This document shows positions 1-9,432 of a DNA stretch of 49,017 nucleotides, in pieces. The notes beneath the pieces were generated by a model. It ran no database searches. It saw only the letters and a list, made by a program, of their open reading frames with translations, and was not told the DNA's origin. How positions within the stretch are numbered: the first letter of the stretch is position 1; the number at the start of each line of letters is the position of its first letter. The position numbers and the translations under genes are program-made. The stretch comes from Phytomonas francai (taxonomy: Eukaryota; Euglenozoa; Kinetoplastea; Trypanosomatida; Trypanosomatidae), in assembly GCA_001766655.1 (NCBI GenBank), contig MJCC01000001.1, forward strand, positions 980,016 to 1,029,032. The letters are read 5' to 3'.

Positions 1-297
1 GCGCGCCGCCGGGCGGCCGTCGGAGACCGGCAGCAGCCCAACCGCGGCGGGCCCGGCGAAGGGCGAAAGCGCGACCGCCAGCGCCGCCTCCCCCTCCTGC
101 AGGGCGAGCCGCGCGGAGCGGAAGAGCCCCCCCCCTCCGCCGCCTTTTCCCCCCTCCCCCCCAAAGGTCGCAGGGGTAAGCAGCTCGCGCGCGGAGACGA
201 GGTCGGGGTGGTTGCGAAGGAGCCCGCGAAGCTGCTCCGGGCGTCGCCAGGACGCGGGTGAGGTGAATGTCTGGAAATCAATGACACTGTGCTCCAT
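1..297 (-). CDS. Partial hypothetical protein, N-terminal 99 residues
   Basis: An open frame runs leftwards from an ATG at 297 off the start of the window with no stop, so only the N-terminal 99 residues are visible. It begins MEHSVIDFQTF and contains a glycine-rich stretch around residues 46-58, followed by an Ala/Leu-rich segment. Codon third positions are almost all G or C, as in other GC-rich genes here and unlike the AT-rich DNA upstream. A T-run ending in AG on the minus strand (near 398-411) could supply the trans-splice acceptor. I do not recognise the family. The orientation fits the minus-strand cluster. The coding call rests on the continuous frame, composition and context. Confidence 0.6.
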   Translation of the reverse strand, partial: MEHSVIDFQTFTSPASWRRPEQLRGLLRNHPDLVSARELLTPATFGGEGGKGGGGGGLFRSARLALQEGEAALAVALSPFAGPAAVGLLPVSDGRPAAR

Positions 298-1818
298 CCA
301 AGGCTTACCTAATTCGTTCAGCTAGAATGCTAGGAAACGGAAGAGGACCCTAAAAGATCCAAAAGTCACTCGATATGCTCGGAGAGGGTTCCAAGGCACT
401 AAAAAAAAAAATGTGTCGCACCTTGCTACTTTTTCGGGCTTATTTCTATAGCCCACACTCAAGGGATAGAGACCCTAATGCGTATCGGTGAAAGTAAATT
501 ACGGTGGGAGAAAAATATGTGGTTGGCCTTGTCTACTTTCGTTTTTGAAAAGGACTAAGCAATATTTTAAAGATCACACCGAATTCGCTTTGAATTTCCC
601 ACTTGCATTATTGCAATTGAAACGTTTAGCGCATATCAAAAATTATTAGAAAACAATAATGATTATATTTGATGAGGCAAAGTAAAATTTAGTTCAATAC
701 CAATTAAAATAGGAATTCTTATGCCATTCAACTGAATACAATAGATTTACAGTATTCATTTCATTTTTGCACTCGTGCACACATAGTCTGTAAGACCCCA
801 CCGCATACGGATAAAATTTTGAACCGTTACTGTAGTATTAATGAGACTCCTCGTTTCTGTTCAGATATGCCTTAGATGGAAAGAAACAAGAAAATTTACA
901 TTCCCGTTAATCCTCAAGTCTCAGAATAAGGCTACCCATGTATGAAATGTTAGCCTGTGAATATTAATACACTAATTTTTTTATTAAGAATATTTATTTT
1001 CCCTCGTATCAAACATATGGAAATATTTAAACTCACAGAACGAGGATGCAGACAGGCTCATGCCATATTTTTACAAAAAATGTCAGAAAGGCTAGGATCA
1101 CTATGGTATTTTTTATTTTTTTTTATCCTATTTCAATACTAAAATGTACCTTAGAATTACCACGTCAATAATATAAAGGTAGCGCAGAACCGTCCGAACC
1201 TCTTATTATAGGCCATGCTCTGTTTAACACCCCATAAACTAATAAGCGTAAAAAATATTTAGTTAACATGCCAGAAGGGCTCCTCCATATGAATCGATTT
1301 TAAAAATCAAATGTACTGTTTTAGAGGTAAATGTTAGGGATCTTTTCACAAATTTATCCGAAATAAGTGCGACAACAGTTGTTTACAGTATGCAACAAAA
1401 ATAAAACTATTTAGCATTGTTTAGCGTGCCTAAACTTTGCTTGAAGGTTTCCCAAATGAAAAGAAAAGGAAAAAATGTGTAAATAAAAAACTCATCCATC
1501 TGAAAAAAAGAACTCCTCACGTGAGATAGCCCAGGAAACATATTTTGCGCTTTCTATGCAAAAGTCTCATTGGGAAAAAGACGATAAAAAATTTCCATTC
1601 CCTGGGTTATGACTTTTCCCATAAAGACGAATTTTAGCAAAGCATACATTATATTCTCTGAATCAACTTGCATAAAGTTATGAGGATAGAATTAGAAAGA
1701 GACGATATATATATTTACACATATAAGTTGTACGGCTTTATTCCTATTGGTGGAAAAAAAAATGCTTAATTTGCAAATATAAACTGCACGTTTTATCAAT
1801 TACGTTTGTAAGTCTTAT
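298..1818. other. AT-rich intergenic region
   Basis: About 1.5 kb between the partial gene and the F-box gene. It should hold the 5' UTR of the former and the 3' UTR of the latter. It is AT-rich with A/T homopolymers. The only ORFs are short, AT-biased and on the strand opposite the cluster. I see no RNA gene. Confidence 0.6.
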
Positions 1819-3165
1819 TCAACATGTAAAATTGATATTCCACAACTCGCGAAATGCGCGCAGGATAACAAACCAAAAATGCGACAAGAACACACCAAAG
1901 ACGGAGATCGCAAGGGGGATGAGGCTCCATCCACGGAAATCCCACACTAAAAGCGAAAGCGGGAAAAAGATCCCGCTAAAGAGACACATCGCAATGGAAA
2001 GATCTTTCCAGCGGTAAAACCAAAGGTAATCAAGCAAAAAAACTAGCATGATGATGGACAAGCTGACGATGACAGGGACCCCACCTAGGAGGGCGTAAAG
2101 CCGGCCACCGTACTCAACATATTGCAATGCGCAAAAAGCTGCAGAGGCGAATATTAAAGGGAATGCATTCGGGATGTTTAGCAGTATGAACTGAAACACA
2201 ACTTTGATGTTAAGAGACTCCAGCTGATGGTATAATTGTTCTCGGGCATCTGGCATAATGCATCTCAGCGCGTACCCCTGCCAAACGCAGAAACTAAAGA
2301 TAATAGTAGCTCCACACCAGAGCCATGGGAACTTTTGCTTACGCAACAGGTTCATTTGAATAAGAAAAGTGGGTATAATGACATCGAATATACCTAGTAT
2401 AATAATCGCCAAAGATGTCTTGATCAGAAGTTTGTTGCGACGGATTCTTGAAAATAGCGGAAGAGGCTCAAAATGGGTTAGCATCACAATATTGGATATA
2501 ATGAGTGCTATAATGCAAAAATAGCAAAGCCACAGAAAGTTGAAAGAAGCTTGGCTGGTGCAGATCGAACAAGATAGAAGATTTTCTGCAGTGCACATCG
2601 CTGAAATGATTGCGCAGGAGAGAAACAACAAGGAGACAGAAAGAAAGAGGTGAAGAACGAAGCCGCGGCGTCTCTGAACGCATTTGTAATACTGTTGCCG
2701 CTTACGGTAGTCTTGAACGGCTAGCATAGACTGCTGGAGAAGTTCTTTTGTGGGAACCCGTCGCTCCTCTATTGCGCGGCGTTGTGAGATGAGATTTTTA
2801 GAATATTTTAATGGATTGACTTCGCCTAAAAGTCTAGAGCTTGGCTTGTCGAAAGGTACATCATTTTCAAGAAGCAACACCAGCGGATACACGACGAAGG
2901 ATTTTTTCACAACAACTTCCCAGATCAACGAGTGCTGACATAGAGCATTCCATCGCTTGCACACTAAGGAAAGCACTCTTATTAGCGGAAAGATGGCATG
3001 CTCATTTTCGATTGCTTTAATGAATATCAAATACAAAATATCATCTGGAAGACTATGGAATAACGATGATTCTTCTTTACTTTTAGAAGGGCACGATGAT
3101 TCTATTGAGACCTTGCGTAGTAAGGATAAGGGTGAGCTCAGAAATACCGAATGCATACTAAGCAT
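1819..3165 (-). CDS. F-box protein with about eight transmembrane segments
   Basis: A 448-residue protein starting MLSMHSVFL. Residues about 35-85 look like an F-box (SLPDDILYLIF, then LVCKRWNAL and IWEVVV), the Skp1-binding module of SCF ubiquitin ligases. From about residue 165 to the end there are roughly eight hydrophobic segments of 19-24 residues separated by short polar loops, so this should be an integral membrane protein with a cytosolic F-box. The frame stays open up to 3435, but that extension starts with GTG, overlaps the next gene, and is translated from a microsatellite and a pyrimidine tract. A minus-strand AG at 3189-3188 lies 22 nt before the ATG at 3165. The F-box is a moderate call; the membrane topology is clear. 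Substrate and membrane are unknown. Confidence 0.72.
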   Translation of the reverse strand: MLSMHSVFLSSPLSLLRKVSIESSCPSKSKEESSLFHSLPDDILYLIFIKAIENEHAIFPLIRVLSLVCKRWNALCQHSLIWEVVVKKSFVVYPLVLLLENDVPFDKPSSRLLGEVNPLKYSKNLISQRRAIEERRVPTKELLQQSMLAVQDYRKRQQYYKCVQRRRGFVLHLFLSVSLLFLSCAIISAMCTAENLLSCSICTSQASFNFLWLCYFCIIALIISNIVMLTHFEPLPLFSRIRRNKLLIKTSLAIIILGIFDVIIPTFLIQMNLLRKQKFPWLWCGATIIFSFCVWQGYALRCIMPDAREQLYHQLESLNIKVVFQFILLNIPNAFPLIFASAAFCALQYVEYGGRLYALLGGVPVIVSLSIIMLVFLLDYLWFYRWKDLSIAMCLFSGIFFPLSLLVWDFRGWSLIPLAISVFGVFLSHFWFVILRAFRELWNINFTC

Positions 3166-3187
3166 TGGAAAACAAATAAATAAAATT

Positions 3188-3268
3188 CTGTATCGAAGAG
3201 TTATTAAAATTGATGAAAGAGCAAACAGAAGGAAAAAGAAAGGGAAAAGTAGGAAAAAAAAACAAGGG
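3188..3268 (-). promoter_or_regulatory. Polypyrimidine tract and trans-splice acceptor for the F-box gene
   Basis: On the minus strand a C/T-rich stretch (plus-strand purines about 3217-3268) is followed by an AG at 3189-3188, then 22 nt to the ATG at 3165. This is the usual kinetoplastid spliced-leader acceptor layout. It argues that the upstream part of the open frame is not translated. Confidence 0.6.
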
Positions 3269-3325
3269 ATCAACATCGTATCGATTAAAGTCTTTACTCG
3301 TAATATATTTCTTAATATTTTGTGA

Positions 3326-3382
3326 AATATATATATATATAGATAGATAGATAGATAGATGCAGATATAGATATAGATATGT
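3326..3382. repeat. AT and GATA microsatellite
   Basis: An alternating AT run is followed by repeated agat units and then agatat units. It lies between the F-box gene and the zinc-ribbon gene, next to the latter's 3' end. Translated on the minus strand it gives an artificial Tyr/Ile-rich peptide. Confidence 0.9.
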
Positions 3383-3406
3383 ATAAGCAACTTAAGTACG
3401 TCCCTT

Positions 3407-3865
3407 TTATTGGAGATGACCACATTGATATCCACATGCAGTGCATTTGAGTCTCACATCGTCGCAGAGTGGTAAGCCATCCTGGATAAGCGATGCCTTC
3501 TTTCGTAGCTTCCTATGAATGTCCACAGCATCCTGCTCTTTACCGCAGGATGGACACTGCCATACTCTCTTTAATAGGCGGTTATTTTCACTTGTGCTTT
3601 GAACTGACAGAGTAACAGCACTTTCCAGAGGTCGCAATGCTTCACGCCATTTCAATTCGGCACCTTTCTTCTGAAGGACCTTATGGATATCCTTCCGACT
3701 TAACTGCACATCTTCTAAGGTAGAAGATAGCAAGTCCGCAATTTCATCGAGCCCGGCCGAACTCCGTATCTCATTCCATGCAGTGGAATCGATATCGGTA
3801 TCTGTAGAACCTTCCGAAGCGCCACACTCACTCTGCACGTATTCAAAGACGCCAGTATTCTCCAT
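3407..3865 (-). CDS. Small zinc-ribbon protein
   Basis: A 152-residue protein from an ATG at 3865. The N-terminal 40 residues are acidic and Ser/Thr-rich, followed by a helical, charged middle. The C-terminal third has two cysteine pairs, CPSC near residue 104 and CTAC near residue 141, about 35 residues apart, plus a nearby CGH. Together they could form one zinc ribbon like those of RNA polymerase subunits and TFIIS. I do not recognise the orthologue. Its stop region abuts the microsatellite separating it from the F-box gene. The coding call is good because the frame is closed, starts with ATG and follows cluster orientation. Function is unassigned. Confidence 0.65.
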   Translation of the reverse strand: MENTGVFEYVQSECGASEGSTDTDIDSTAWNEIRSSAGLDEIADLLSSTLEDVQLSRKDIHKVLQKKGAELKWREALRPLESAVTLSVQSTSENNRLLKRVWQCPSCGKEQDAVDIHRKLRKKASLIQDGLPLCDDVRLKCTACGYQCGHLQ

Positions 3866-4616
3866 AAGAGTGCTACGTAAGTGCTTGTTTTACATGGTCT
3901 CTTTGGGAAGAGGGAATGATGAACCTACCTGTTTAGTTGGTTAGGGTTATAAATATATGAAGAAAAATATCTTAAAATTTATGGAAGCACACACTGAGGC
4001 AACGTATATTTTGTTTTGATCAGCGATATCCATAGAAGACACTCTCCTTCTGAACACGGAAATATAGAATAATAATCAAAATACATATAAGGCAGTGAAC
4101 TAATACATAAAGATCATCACAAGTGGGAATGCATATACCTTTTTACCGTGAAATAGAAAATAATAAAAATACCCCCTTGGTGTCTCTTATCAACGAAAAT
4201 TTTTAGAGGATCCAAACATTTCATAAAAAAGACACTATTTCTTATTGGATTATTTCGGAAAAAAAAATACCGCAAGTCCAGTCAAACCATTCTTCGCTGC
4301 ACATTTAAAGATACAAAGGTAGGTAAAAGGGGTATGTTGGTACCAGGAAATTTCGGAATAGGTCTAATCTGGTTTTGAATTCTCATATTTACCTTCAAAT
4401 ATAAATTTTAAGCAATCTCCCATATCCACCTATTTCTAAAGCTGACTACACTGATAAATTTGTAGCTTTTCCTGTACATAAATAAAACACAACATAATAG
4501 TAGATATAGATACAGATATAACTATAAACGAAAAAAGAGTAAAACAAGAAGTAAATTAACAAATAAATTTTTATATACTGAAAATTAATAATATGATAAT
4601 AGTAGCAACTAGAAAC
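3866..4616. other. AT-rich intergenic region
   Basis: Roughly 750 nt of AT-rich DNA with A/T runs, holding the presumed 3' UTR of the ubiquitin-fold gene and the 5' leader of the zinc-ribbon gene. I see no further gene. Confidence 0.6.
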
Positions 4617-5186
4617 TCACATTACATTGCAGCATCCATTGTTCTTCACCTCACGGGGGTGCTCAACGGTGACCGGGAGGGATTCCGGCTGGGGCACGGC
4701 TGACGTTGACGCCTCCTTGATATCTGAAGTTGACGTCTGCAGGCTGGGATTCGGTTGGACGAAGAAGATGTGCAGTTGCAGTAAGTTCGGCGTGCTCTCA
4801 GGCTTGGCCTTAGCCTCGCCCTCGCCCTCACCCTCACCCTCACCCTCGCCCTCAGTCTCGGCCTTAGCCTCGCCCTCGTTCGCATCGCTTGGCTTCTTCT
4901 CCGTCTCCCCGACGGCGGTCAGGGTCAGGGGCGTCACCTGTTCCTGGATGATATCGGCGTCCTTGAGCAGCGCGCCCATCTTGACGAACTTCATCGTGAC
5001 GTTCTCGAACTCCGCCACATCGGGGAATTTGGCGGCCCACTCGTTGCGAACCTGCGTCTTCAGATCAGCGACGGTCGTGAGGGAGCCATCCTCCTGGGAA
5101 AATGGGACGTCGAGGAAGAATTCTTTGCCGAGATATTGATGGTAGGAAGATTCGCTGATGATAAAGTGTACTTTTACGAAGGCCAT
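4617..5186 (-). CDS. UBL3/MUB-like membrane-anchored ubiquitin-fold protein
   Basis: A 189-residue protein. Residues 1-95 look like a ubiquitin-fold domain of the UBL3/MUB type (MAFVKVHFIISESS, then TTVADLKTQVRNEW and VKMGALLKDADII). There is no C-terminal diglycine. Instead the protein ends GCCNVM: Cys186 is a CaaX-type prenylation site and Cys185 a possible palmitoylation site, as in UBL3/MUB proteins, which tether partners such as E2 enzymes to membranes. Between fold and tail lies an acidic linker of about 90 residues with Glu-Gly repeats (near 110-125), making it longer than typical family members of about 120 residues. The fold assignment is inferred from pattern, and the CaaX tail is seen directly. 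Confidence 0.7.
   Translation of the reverse strand: MAFVKVHFIISESSYHQYLGKEFFLDVPFSQEDGSLTTVADLKTQVRNEWAAKFPDVAEFENVTMKFVKMGALLKDADIIQEQVTPLTLTAVGETEKKPSDANEGEAKAETEGEGEGEGEGEGEAKAKPESTPNLLQLHIFFVQPNPSLQTSTSDIKEASTSAVPQPESLPVTVEHPREVKNNGCCNVM
4815..4854. repeat. Hexanucleotide repeat coding Glu-Gly
   Basis: Tandem ctcgcc/ctcacc units within the ubiquitin-fold gene encode the Glu-Gly repeats of the linker. Such a tract may vary in copy number between alleles. Confidence 0.85.
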
Positions 5187-5515
5187 TATCAGTATTATAG
5201 CAATTTAAAAAAGGTTCTTTCTTGATATTTTTCGTTTCCTTGGGGATACTTTAGAGTCCTATTTTTTTGTTCTTTTTCTCACTTGGATAAGATTATTTTG
5301 AGCTAGCTTAAGAAATAGAAGGACACAATAGTCATGGGAAAATTCGAATCTTCTTCTGGGTTGCCTTACCAATTTAAAAAATGCTTTTACTAGAAACATT
5401 CTCCTTAGTATCCATAAAATCGAAAGCTCTTCTGTGCACGAAACACTAATACGTTCATCGAAACAAACCGATGCATGCATCCCATATGTACTGAAGCTCA
5501 GTTTTATCAGCCTTC
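5187..5515. other. Intergenic region
   Basis: About 330 nt between the PPR gene stop and the ubiquitin-fold gene start. A plus-strand A/T-rich stretch with T runs lies near 5250-5280. The short ORFs here start inside this spacer or antisense to real genes and are not supported. Confidence 0.5.
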
Positions 5516-6538
5516 CTAATAGCTCTTTTCTGCCAATTCATTGCTATGACCGGGTGGCGGTGTAAAGGTGATGGGCGGGCGATAGGCGGGACCCTTAAAG
5601 TCCATTGGTAGCATGCCGTTATACAATGCCCACGGCTGCCGGCGTCTTTTGGAGTAAACCGTGCCGATGAGCTGCTTGCCACCCTGCACCCGGCAACGCA
5701 CATGATGCATAATTAAAGCTCTGCGACTGATAAACTTACTTTCTGACCTATGCCAGCCCCAGAAGGCCCACATATCTCTTGGCATCGGTTTGGCACCTTC
5801 TTCATTCACGCTCAGATAACCACTCTCGGCGGTGAAGGAGCCGAAGCGATCGAGCTGATCCATCCACATGCTAAACTCTGTGTCGATGCGCATCACGGCG
5901 AAGATAGCTTGCTTTTTGACACCTTCCTTGAAATACGCCTCACAGTTCTCCCGGGGTTTTCCACAGAGCTTCCCGGCCAACATCATGTTGATATAGCTTT
6001 GAGCGTTCGGCTCCAGACCAATATCCCGCATCTCTCTAAACAGGTGTTCACAGCGATCGAAGTCCTTGGCGAAGGCGGCGGCTTGCATCACAGCGTTGTA
6101 AATGTAATGATCTGCGCCAAAGCGCTTTAAGTGGTGTCTAAAGATGTGGTTAACTCGCTCCATATGATTTTTGGGATCCTTCTCAACCTTAGGGAGCAAG
6201 TGAATGATAACCTTCTCGTTGTGAAGTCGCCCCCACCAGGGCTCATCACACGCCTGCTGATACAAACGCCAGGACGCCTCGGGAGTCAACTCGAAGTTGT
6301 CCCCTGCGTTGTAAAAGCCGATCTCCTTTGGCCACTTTGTGTAGCCAAGGAGATTGAACTGCCTCTCCTGCCAACTGTTGGGTCGTCGTCGAGGGTGGAC
6401 TAGGTCGAGCGGGACGAACTGCTCCAGCTTCTCTTCCGGTATCTTTGGTCGCCAGGCCAAGTTTTTCCCACCCCGGCGCGTATGGCCGGGATTGTGCGTC
6501 CAGCCCTTTTTGAGTGCAACATACGTGCGCCGAAGCAT
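5516..6538 (-). CDS. Pentatricopeptide-repeat protein, probably mitochondrial
   Basis: A 340-residue protein from the ATG at 6538 (MLRRTYVALKKGW). The open frame extends to 6562 but only through a TTG. The N-terminus is rich in Arg/Lys and lacks acidic residues, compatible with a mitochondrial presequence. Around residues 140-220 there are helical repeats of PPR type (YNAVMQAAAFAKDFDRCEHL, FREMRDIGLEPNAQSYINMM). The C-terminus is Trp/Arg/Pro-rich. Kinetoplastid mitochondria have many PPR proteins in the mitoribosome and in RNA processing, and the composition (many Trp, Arg, His) resembles a mitoribosomal PPR protein more than an RNA editor. That last point is inference; I cannot assign a specific subunit. 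Confidence 0.7.
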   Translation of the reverse strand: MLRRTYVALKKGWTHNPGHTRRGGKNLAWRPKIPEEKLEQFVPLDLVHPRRRPNSWQERQFNLLGYTKWPKEIGFYNAGDNFELTPEASWRLYQQACDEPWWGRLHNEKVIIHLLPKVEKDPKNHMERVNHIFRHHLKRFGADHYIYNAVMQAAAFAKDFDRCEHLFREMRDIGLEPNAQSYINMMLAGKLCGKPRENCEAYFKEGVKKQAIFAVMRIDTEFSMWMDQLDRFGSFTAESGYLSVNEEGAKPMPRDMWAFWGWHRSESKFISRRALIMHHVRCRVQGGKQLIGTVYSKRRRQPWALYNGMLPMDFKGPAYRPPITFTPPPGHSNELAEKSY

Positions 6539-6969
6539 AGTGGTGTGTCCGTCACACCGCAAACGCTAAGAACCTAATGTAATACTGCACGACAAGAAAA
6601 AGAAGTAACACGCCAAGGATTATGTAACACGCCTCCCGTGTGATGTGGTAGGTACAGCTCAGAACAACGCGAGCAGCAAGAACAAAAAAAGCGTTCGCTA
6701 CCCCAGAATAACCCAAAGTTCAGCATTGGTAAAAGTAGAGTGGTTTCCCCCCTTTTCGTAGTGACATATATATATATATATATATATAAGATCACATCGT
6801 TTTCTCTATTCCGAATTGAGATAATCAAGTGAGTAAAATGGTAAATGAAAATAGCAATTTTAAATCGAAAAAATAATATAAAAAGTAAATAACCACAATA
6901 TGAGAGCACATATCAATTCAATTTAAATTAGAAAAGGAATCACATCACTTATTGAAGGGTTTGGCGCTG
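6539..6969. other. Intergenic region with (AT)n tract
   Basis: About 430 nt between calcineurin B and the PPR gene, with an alternating AT run at 6766-6788. The 111-residue ORF reading through it has no supporting feature. No RNA gene is seen. Confidence 0.55.
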
Positions 6970-7497
6970 TCAAAAGTTCAAATTCAAACGATCCAAAAAG
7001 TGACAGTTATTCGCAAGGGTCTCGAAGTTATCAAAGCTTATATATCCATCGCGATCCGTGTCGACCTCAATGAAAGTTTTGTCAACTACCTGCTGCAGCT
7101 GCATGGCCGTAAGGTTCGCTCCAACCATAGTGCGTAGTGCCTGATACAAGTCTTTATTGCTAATCTTACCGTCTCCATCAATATCGTACATTTTAAAGGC
7201 GAAAAGGAGCTTTTCTTTCCGATCGGCTTGATATGAAAAAACTGAGAATGCTTTGACAAATTCAGTGAAGTGTAGATTTTTGTCACCATTCATATCCATG
7301 ACTGCGAAGACCCGACCTACTAAAGGATTTGATTCCAATGCCGGAGTAGAACTAAACTCTTTCCAAGAAAGATAACCTGTGTTGTTTTTATCAAGCTTCA
7401 TAAAGCGCTTATGTAAACGGAGTACTTGGGCCTCAGTTAAGGCAGTGGTCCTTTGTAATTCCAATATATCATCTTTAGAAAGACACACTTTACTCAT
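6970..7497 (-). CDS. CNB: Calcineurin regulatory subunit B
   Basis: A 175-residue EF-hand protein that aligns along its whole length with calcineurin B, the Ca2+-binding regulatory subunit of the Ca2+/calmodulin-dependent phosphatase. Four EF loops are visible at residues 36-47, 68-79, 105-116 and 146-157. Family signatures include NPLVGRVF, FVKAFSVFS, LLFAFKMYDIDGDG, and QQVVDKTFIEVD. The fourth loop ends in Asn at position 12 instead of Glu/Asp, which should weaken Ca2+ binding. The start is the ATG at 7497; the frame continues to a TTG at 7515. The protein begins MSKVC, so the N-terminal glycine used for myristoylation in animal and fungal calcineurin B is missing. Catalytic subunit A is not in this window. 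Confidence 0.93.
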   Translation of the reverse strand: MSKVCLSKDDILELQRTTALTEAQVLRLHKRFMKLDKNNTGYLSWKEFSSTPALESNPLVGRVFAVMDMNGDKNLHFTEFVKAFSVFSYQADRKEKLLFAFKMYDIDGDGKISNKDLYQALRTMVGANLTAMQLQQVVDKTFIEVDTDRDGYISFDNFETLANNCHFLDRLNLNF

Positions 7498-7743
7498 TCT
7501 TGTGTAATATGACAAAACTTCAATGACTAAAAAGAACGAAACTGATGTAAGACAAATGATATGGCCAGAAAAGTAGCATATCGCTTTATTTTATCAGAAA
7601 GATGTACAACACAGGGAATGATTCTTTTCCCCTCATGAGTACCCCAATTCGACTTTCAGTATGCAACACACAAAAAAAAAACTCAAAAAAAGGCATCAAC
7701 TAGCAGAGAACATATGAACATGTGCGGGAACTCTATTCAAAGA

Positions 7744-7774
<31 letters not shown>

Positions 7775-8247
7775 TTCATGTAAAACATGTGGTTCAGTTA
7801 TAAATTAAGAACATTTTCAATGCCATTCTTTTTACGACATTTTTGTTGCCAATTCAAAGTCAATTTTCCGATAGACATATTTACAATTAAGCTTAATTTA
7901 CCCTCTAGCTTACAAAAAAAAAAAACGCATTTATGTGAAATTCTATAACCTAAACTATCCAAACTGTCTAAAAAATAGCACAGCACTGAAAATATTCACT
8001 CGCAAAGTGGAAACTCTAATCATTCTATAAAATTGCGAACATACTTCCCCCCAAAGCATACCACGATAAGAAAATGGACCTGGAGAAAGAGCAGTAAAGA
8101 AACCTTACACGGATCAGCATCCGAACAGGTACAGCCAGTCTCTAAAACTAAAAAACATTACAGGAATGGGCCCCTCACAGACAACAAAAAGGTAACTAAG
8201 GCTCATATATAAAACGAGAGAGTAAGGGAAAGATAGGAGGCGAATGG
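7498..8247. other. Intergenic region with CA repeat
   Basis: About 750 nt between SSE1 and calcineurin B, expected to hold the SSE1 3' UTR and calcineurin B leader. A perfect CA dinucleotide run occupies about 7746-7773 and an A-run lies near 7914-7924. One 62-residue ORF here is low-complexity and unsupported. Confidence 0.6.
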
Positions 8248-9141
8248 CTACAGCTTCATGAACTTTTCGCACGCTTTCGATACCTTTGGGCACATCCTAA
8301 AGTCCACCAGCCGTTTGGACAAAAGTGCCTGTTTGGTACCGTCTCGCAAGATCTCGCCGAGATGTCCCGTCTGCTCCTTAACCCCCTTCGAAAGCACCCC
8401 CTTCAGATCGCCGTACTTCCCCAGCAGCTTGCGTGCGCGGACCTTCCCGATGCCTTTGATTCCCGGAATATTATCCGACGCATCCCCGGCGATCGCCTTG
8501 AAATCGCGCACGAGCCTCGGCGGGACCCCGATCCGGCTGAGCACGCTCCTCTCCGAGATCAGGTGCTTCGTGCGGATGTCGTAGTGGTAGCTCCGTTTGG
8601 CCTCGTCAATCAATTGGTAGAGGTCGTAGTCGTGCGAGATCACGACGGTCGGGATCCGCAGCGCCTGGTGGTGGAGGGCGACGGTCGCGATCATGTCGTC
8701 CGCCTCGGCGTTGACGACGCGCAGGTCGGGATCACCGCCGGGGACGACCAACGTCGTCCCGGAGGGCTCGCCTTGCAGGACTTTCTTCACGACCTTCTCG
8801 ATTAGCAGGAGCTCCGGCGCCCGCTTTAAAGCCGCGCGGTTTTGCTTGTACTCGGCGTAAATCTCCCGACGACCGCCGTCGCCGTTGTCAAAGAAGGCGA
8901 TGATTTTGTTCTGCTTCGGCGTCCGCGCGTAGTCGATTTGCGGGGAGAGGAGGTGCTGGGCGAGGTGGGCGGGGTCGAAGCTATGCGCGGCCGCGATGAT
9001 GTACCGCGAGTTCTTGATCGCGAACATCTTCGGATCCAACGCGGTGCCGTGCTTTTCGCGGGTGTAATGCCATCGATGGTACCAACGATGCACAACAGCT
9101 GGGCCATCAATGAGCACCGCTACTCGTTCTCGAAGAGGCAT
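8248..9141 (-). CDS. SSE1: Structure-specific 5' exonuclease/endonuclease, SSE1-like
   Basis: A 297-residue free-standing version of the 5'-3' exonuclease domain of bacterial DNA polymerase I. Metal-ligand acids are present: Asp12 (VAVLIDG), Asp85 (AFFDNGD), Glu146/Asp148/Asp149 (AEADDMIA), Asp171/Asp173 (SHDYDLYQL) and Asp220/Asp223 (AGDASDNIPG), followed by the helix-3-turn-helix DNA-binding element GIKGIGKVRARKLL. In Crithidia and trypanosomes the matching enzyme, SSE1, is mitochondrial and removes RNA primers during kinetoplast DNA minicircle replication. No obvious presequence is seen, since the protein starts MPLRERVAVLIDG; import could use an internal signal or the start may be mis-set. 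The 5' two thirds are GC-rich. The family is certain; the SSE1 role is by analogy. Confidence 0.85.
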   Translation of the reverse strand: MPLRERVAVLIDGPAVVHRWYHRWHYTREKHGTALDPKMFAIKNSRYIIAAAHSFDPAHLAQHLLSPQIDYARTPKQNKIIAFFDNGDGGRREIYAEYKQNRAALKRAPELLLIEKVVKKVLQGEPSGTTLVVPGGDPDLRVVNAEADDMIATVALHHQALRIPTVVISHDYDLYQLIDEAKRSYHYDIRTKHLISERSVLSRIGVPPRLVRDFKAIAGDASDNIPGIKGIGKVRARKLLGKYGDLKGVLSKGVKEQTGHLGEILRDGTKQALLSKRLVDFRMCPKVSKACEKFMKL

Positions 9142-9432
9142 AGGGGGGGATATCTACCTACAGGTGCCTTTTGAAAGGAGAAAAAAAAAAAGATACGCCC
9201 ATGGACGTGGGTCGAATCCATATAAATGAGGTTGGTGGGGGGGAATAAATACCTCACTGCACTGCGGGAAGCAATATCCATATTTATTGAATAATAATAA
9301 ACACTTATGGGTTAGGTTCCTCGACCGTAATGCAGGAAGAAGGATCGAACATTTTATCGCACGTGAGGTTGAATCCAACAAAGGGAATGAGGGCACAGCA
9401 ATGTGGGTGGAGTAAGCGTAATGCAGTGAAAA

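Noticed and set aside
3166..3435. N-terminal extension of the F-box frame (90 codons)
   Set aside because: It starts with GTG, overlaps the zinc-ribbon gene, translates a microsatellite and a pyrimidine tract, and lies upstream of the splice acceptor.
6574..6909. 111-codon minus-strand ORF between the PPR and calcineurin B genes
   Set aside because: It reads through an AT microsatellite (Tyr/Ile repeats) and has no conserved feature.
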